Positions 61,589-64,000 of a stretch of DNA of 64,000 nt are shown here, one piece after another. The stretch is from contig JBAZID010000004.1 in NCBI GenBank assembly GCA_041651995.1, forward strand, positions 124,001-188,000. The letters are read 5' to 3'. The notes beneath the pieces were generated by a model. It did not search any database. It had not been told where the DNA came from and was given only the letters and a program-made list of their open reading frames with translations. Source of the stretch: Sulfuricella sp. (GTDB taxonomy: Bacteria > Pseudomonadota > Gammaproteobacteria > Burkholderiales > Sulfuricellaceae). Position 1 is the stretch's first letter; each line of letters opens with the position of its first letter. A program made the translations under genes and the position numbers.

Positions 61589-62372
61589 GAAGCGTATTTT
61601 AGCGTTAATTTTGCTGGCTCTGGTGGCCGGATGCGGTCTTTTCCCTGAAACCCAGGACGAAACCAAGGGCTGGTCAGCCCAGAAACTCTACTCGGAAGCC
61701 AAGAGCGAGATGGGTGATGGCAATTACACCAAGGCCATCAAGTATTTTGAAACGCTTGAAGCGCGCTATCCGTATGGCCGCTATGCCCAGCAGTCCCAAC
61801 TTGAGGTGGCTTATGCCTATTTCAAGGACAACGAGCCGGTTTCAGCCATTGCCGCCTGCGATCGCTTCATCAAGCTGCACCCCAATCACCCCAATGTGGA
61901 TTACGCCTACTACCTGAAAGGGCTGGCCAACTTCAACGAAGACCTGGGACTGCTGGGCGCCATCGCCAATCAGGATCTTTCTGAGCGCGACCCCAAGGCG
62001 GCCAGGGATTCATTCGATGCCTTCAAGGAACTGGTGACCCGTTTTCCCGGCAGCAAATATACGCCGGACGCGACTCAACGCATGAATTATCTGGTCAACG
62101 CACTGGCTTCGAATGAAGTGCACGTCGCACGCTACTATGCGCGGCGCGGCGCCCATGTGGCCGCGGTGAATCGCGCCCAGGCAGCTCTGCAACAATACCC
62201 TCAGGCCCCGGCTACTGAAGAAGCCCTGGCCATCATGGTCCGGTCTTATGATGCGCTTGCCCTGAACGAGCTGCGTGACGATGCTCGCAGGGTACTGGTC
62301 AAGAACTACCCCAACAGCAAATATCTTGGTGAAACGACCCAGGACAAAAAACCCTGGTGGAAGCTCTGGTAA
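61587..62372 (+). CDS. bamD: Outer-membrane assembly lipoprotein BamD
   Basis: BamD is an essential lipoprotein of the BAM complex. From ATG 61587 the 261-residue product has a lipoprotein signal (ALVAGCG, Cys about residue 16) and TPR-like repeats (KLYSEAKSEMGDGNYTKAIK, YPYGRYAQQSQLEVAYAYF, YAYYLKGLANFNEDLG) plus the family C-part. An in-frame ATG at 61575 would add MDSV before the same signal. TATAAT lies at 61555-61560. It is divergent from rluD, the usual order. Confidence 0.95.
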   Translation: MKRILALILLALVAGCGLFPETQDETKGWSAQKLYSEAKSEMGDGNYTKAIKYFETLEARYPYGRYAQQSQLEVAYAYFKDNEPVSAIAACDRFIKLHPNHPNVDYAYYLKGLANFNEDLGLLGAIANQDLSERDPKAARDSFDAFKELVTRFPGSKYTPDATQRMNYLVNALASNEVHVARYYARRGAHVAAVNRAQAALQQYPQAPATEEALAIMVRSYDALALNELRDDARRVLVKNYPNSKYLGETTQDKKPWWKLW

Positions 62373-62380
62373 CCCACTTT

Positions 62381-62415
62381 CTGGATCAACCCCAGTCAAG
62401 ACGAGGTTGATCCAG
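62381..62415. terminator. Hairpin between bamD and the PII gene
   Basis: An 11-bp perfect stem (CTGGATCAACC / GGTTGATCCAG, 13-base loop) separates the convergent bamD and PII genes. No T-run follows on either strand, so termination strength is uncertain. Confidence 0.45.
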
Positions 62416-62431
62416 GACCACGCCACAAAAT

Positions 62432-62770
62432 TCAGATCGCAGCTTCGTCGGTTTCACCCGTGCGAATACGCACTACTTTCTCTACCGCTGAAACAAATAT
62501 CTTGCCGTCACCAATCTTGCCCGTGCGCGCAGCATTGACGATAGCCTCCAGCACCGCATCCGCCTGTTCAGCAGCAACGACCACCTCGATTTTCACCTTC
62601 GGCAAAAAGTCCACCACATACTCGGCACCACGGTAAAGTTCCGTATGGCCCTTCTGGCGCCCAAACCCCTTGACCTCGGTCACAGTCAGTCCGGTAACGC
62701 CGATCTCTGACAAGGCTTCGCGCACTTCGTCGAGTTTAAAAGGCTTGATAATGGCTTCGATTTTTTTCAT
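62432..62770 (-). CDS. glnK: PII nitrogen regulatory protein
   Basis: PII proteins sense 2-oxoglutarate and ATP/ADP and control nitrogen enzymes. The 112-residue product starts MKKIEAIIKPFKLDEVREAL and has the T-loop with Tyr51 (LYRGAEYVVDFLPK), the uridylylation site, and the B-loop TGKIGDGKIFV. ATG at 62770 has AGGAGA upstream. It lies 14 bases downstream of nadE, a common pairing. GlnB versus GlnK cannot be fixed without an amtB neighbour; none is seen here. Confidence 0.93.
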   Translation of the reverse strand: MKKIEAIIKPFKLDEVREALSEIGVTGLTVTEVKGFGRQKGHTELYRGAEYVVDFLPKVKIEVVVAAEQADAVLEAIVNAARTGKIGDGKIFVSAVEKVVRIRTGETDEAAI

Positions 62771-62784
62771 ATTGAGTCTCCTGA

Positions 62785-64000
62785 TTATTCTTTCCACGGA
62801 CGGTATTTCGAAGTTATGGGATATCGCCGGTCCTTGCCGAACCCGCGCGGCGTAATGCGCACGCCTACAGGTGCCTGCCGGCGCTTGTATTCACTCAAGT
62901 CAATCAGCTTGATCACGCGCCGTACGTCATGCTCGTCAAACCCCATTGCAATGATGTCATGGGGGCACATATCGTGCTCGACATAGGCTTCAAGGATGAC
63001 ATCCAGCACTTCGTAAGGCGGCAGGCTGTCCTGATCGGTCTGGTTCTGGCGCAACTCGGCCGAGGGTGCACGGACAATAATACGCTCCGGAATGGCGGGG
63101 CCGATCTGATTGCGGTAACGCGCCAGGCGATACACCAGTAACTTCGGCACATCCTTCAGCACCGCAAAACCACCAGCCATATCACCATAAAGCGTGGCAT
63201 AACCGACGGCCATCTCGCTCTTATTGCCGGTAGTGAGCACGATAGCCCCAAACTTGTTGGATAGTGCCATCAACAAAGTACCGCGAATGCGTGCCTGAAT
63301 ATTTTCCTCTGCGGTATCAAAAGGCAGGCCATCAAATTCATCGGCCAGACTACTGAGAAACGCATCGAATACCGGCTTGATGGAGATTTCACTATATTGC
63401 ACGCCCAGGATGCCTGCCATGGCCTCCGCATCATGGAGACTGATATCCGCAGTGAACTGTGAGGGCATCATCACCGCACGCACCCGCTCAGGCCCCAGGG
63501 CATCCACGGCAATCACCAGCACCAGTGCCGAATCAATCCCTCCGGAAAGCCCTAGCAGCACGCCCGGGAAACCATTCTTTCCGACATAATCACTGACCCC
63601 GAGGCACAGGGCGCGATAAATATTTTCTTCCAGAGTATGCTCCGGAACAATCTCACCCAACTGTGGCAAGGCATTTTCAAATTCCACCAGCCGCAGCGCT
63701 TCCTCGAAGGCGGGCAACTGGTGCACCAGATTGCCGTTCGCATCCATGACGAAAGAGGCGCCATCGAATACCAGTTCATCCTGGCCGCCCACCAGATTGA
63801 CATAGACCACCGGCAAACCACATTCGCCAATGCGCCCGCGTACCGCCTCATAGCGTGAAATCTGCTTGTTCATGTGATAGGGGGAGGCATTCAGCACCAG
63901 CAGCACCTTGGCGCCAGCCTGGCTGGCACATACCGGAGCACCCTCTTCCCAGATATCGGCACAGATATTGATGCCAAACTGCACGCCATCAACCTCGAAC
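62785..64000 (-). CDS. nadE: Glutamine-dependent NAD+ synthetase, partial (C-terminal part)
   Basis: NadE makes NAD+ from deamido-NAD, Gln and ATP. The gene runs off the right edge, so its N-terminus is missing. Visible are the end of the nitrilase-type glutaminase (catalytic Cys in GINICADIWEEG, then YVNLVGGQDELVFDG) and the synthetase with the P-loop GLSGGIDSALVLVIAVDALG, GNKSEMAVGYATLYGDMAGG and the C-terminal end PITSKYRPWKE. It lies just upstream of the PII gene on the same strand. Confidence 0.95.
   Translation of the reverse strand, partial: FEVDGVQFGINICADIWEEGAPVCASQAGAKVLLVLNASPYHMNKQISRYEAVRGRIGECGLPVVYVNLVGGQDELVFDGASFVMDANGNLVHQLPAFEEALRLVEFENALPQLGEIVPEHTLEENIYRALCLGVSDYVGKNGFPGVLLGLSGGIDSALVLVIAVDALGPERVRAVMMPSQFTADISLHDAEAMAGILGVQYSEISIKPVFDAFLSSLADEFDGLPFDTAEENIQARIRGTLLMALSNKFGAIVLTTGNKSEMAVGYATLYGDMAGGFAVLKDVPKLLVYRLARYRNQIGPAIPERIIVRAPSAELRQNQTDQDSLPPYEVLDVILEAYVEHDMCPHDIIAMGFDEHDVRRVIKLIDLSEYKRRQAPVGVRITPRGFGKDRRYPITSKYRPWKE

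Overview
The window reads as a contiguous piece of a betaproteobacterial chromosome. The gene orders pheT-pheS-rplT-rpmI-infC-thrS and prfB-lysS, the single-gene purL, TamA/TamB, a Lys/Ser/Glu/Val set of translation genes and the protein sequences all fit Betaproteobacteria. The several c-type cytochromes and the surface/biofilm genes suggest an environmental respiratory lineage, perhaps Nitrosomonadales (inference, no search was run). No rRNA, insertion sequence, prophage or CRISPR array was seen. Three tRNA genes are present: Val-GAC, Glu-UUC and Ser-GGA.

Layout. 1-5160: translation block on the minus strand (thrS, infC with a probable AUC start, rpmI, rplT, pheS, partial pheT) and tRNA-Val. 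5234-9214: purL. 9359-11140: a five-haem secreted cytochrome, a short TPR protein and a small DUF3330-like zinc protein. 11214-20625: nnrD, tRNA-Glu, a YkuD transpeptidase, tamA-tamB, a LapA-domain protein and a discoidin-like protein. 20751-25643: a secreted low-complexity protein, guaA/guaB and a small lipoprotein. 25701-29833: pgl, a yqjD-yqjE-yqjK-like stress membrane set, rluB, scpB and scpA. 29971-34428: prfB with its programmed +1 frameshift, then a two-gene ATPase + TOPRIM-like (DUF4276) cassette, then lysS. 34468-37180: a copper P-type ATPase and tRNA-Ser. 37254-41811: a TetR-controlled HlyD/FtsX/ATPase exporter with a downstream cytochrome c'. 41846-43297: an EAL-HDOD protein. 43408-50178: a CusF/C/B/A-type copper efflux operon. 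50279-53831: a Rap1a-like protein, then a TbpB-like secreted cargo and a Slam-type outer-membrane translocon. 54095-59817: a LapG protease, a membrane sensor with a degenerate HD-GYP domain, and two tandem PaaK-like adenylate-forming enzymes. 59853-64000: pgeF, rluD, bamD, a PII protein and partial nadE.

How it works together. Copper is handled twice: CopA exports it from the cytoplasm and the Cus-type system carries it across the envelope. Outer-membrane biogenesis is represented by TamA/TamB, BamD and a Slam-like translocon. Cyclic-di-GMP output is suggested by LapG beside a degenerate HD-GYP receptor, and by the EAL-HDOD protein.

The most interesting items are the ATPase/DUF4276 pair between prfB and lysS (candidate anti-phage module), the Slam-like translocon with a non-lipidated TbpB-like partner, the LapG/degenerate HD-GYP pair, and a 96-bp nested palindrome sitting in frame inside cusA. 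All functional names rest on motifs and gene context read by eye.
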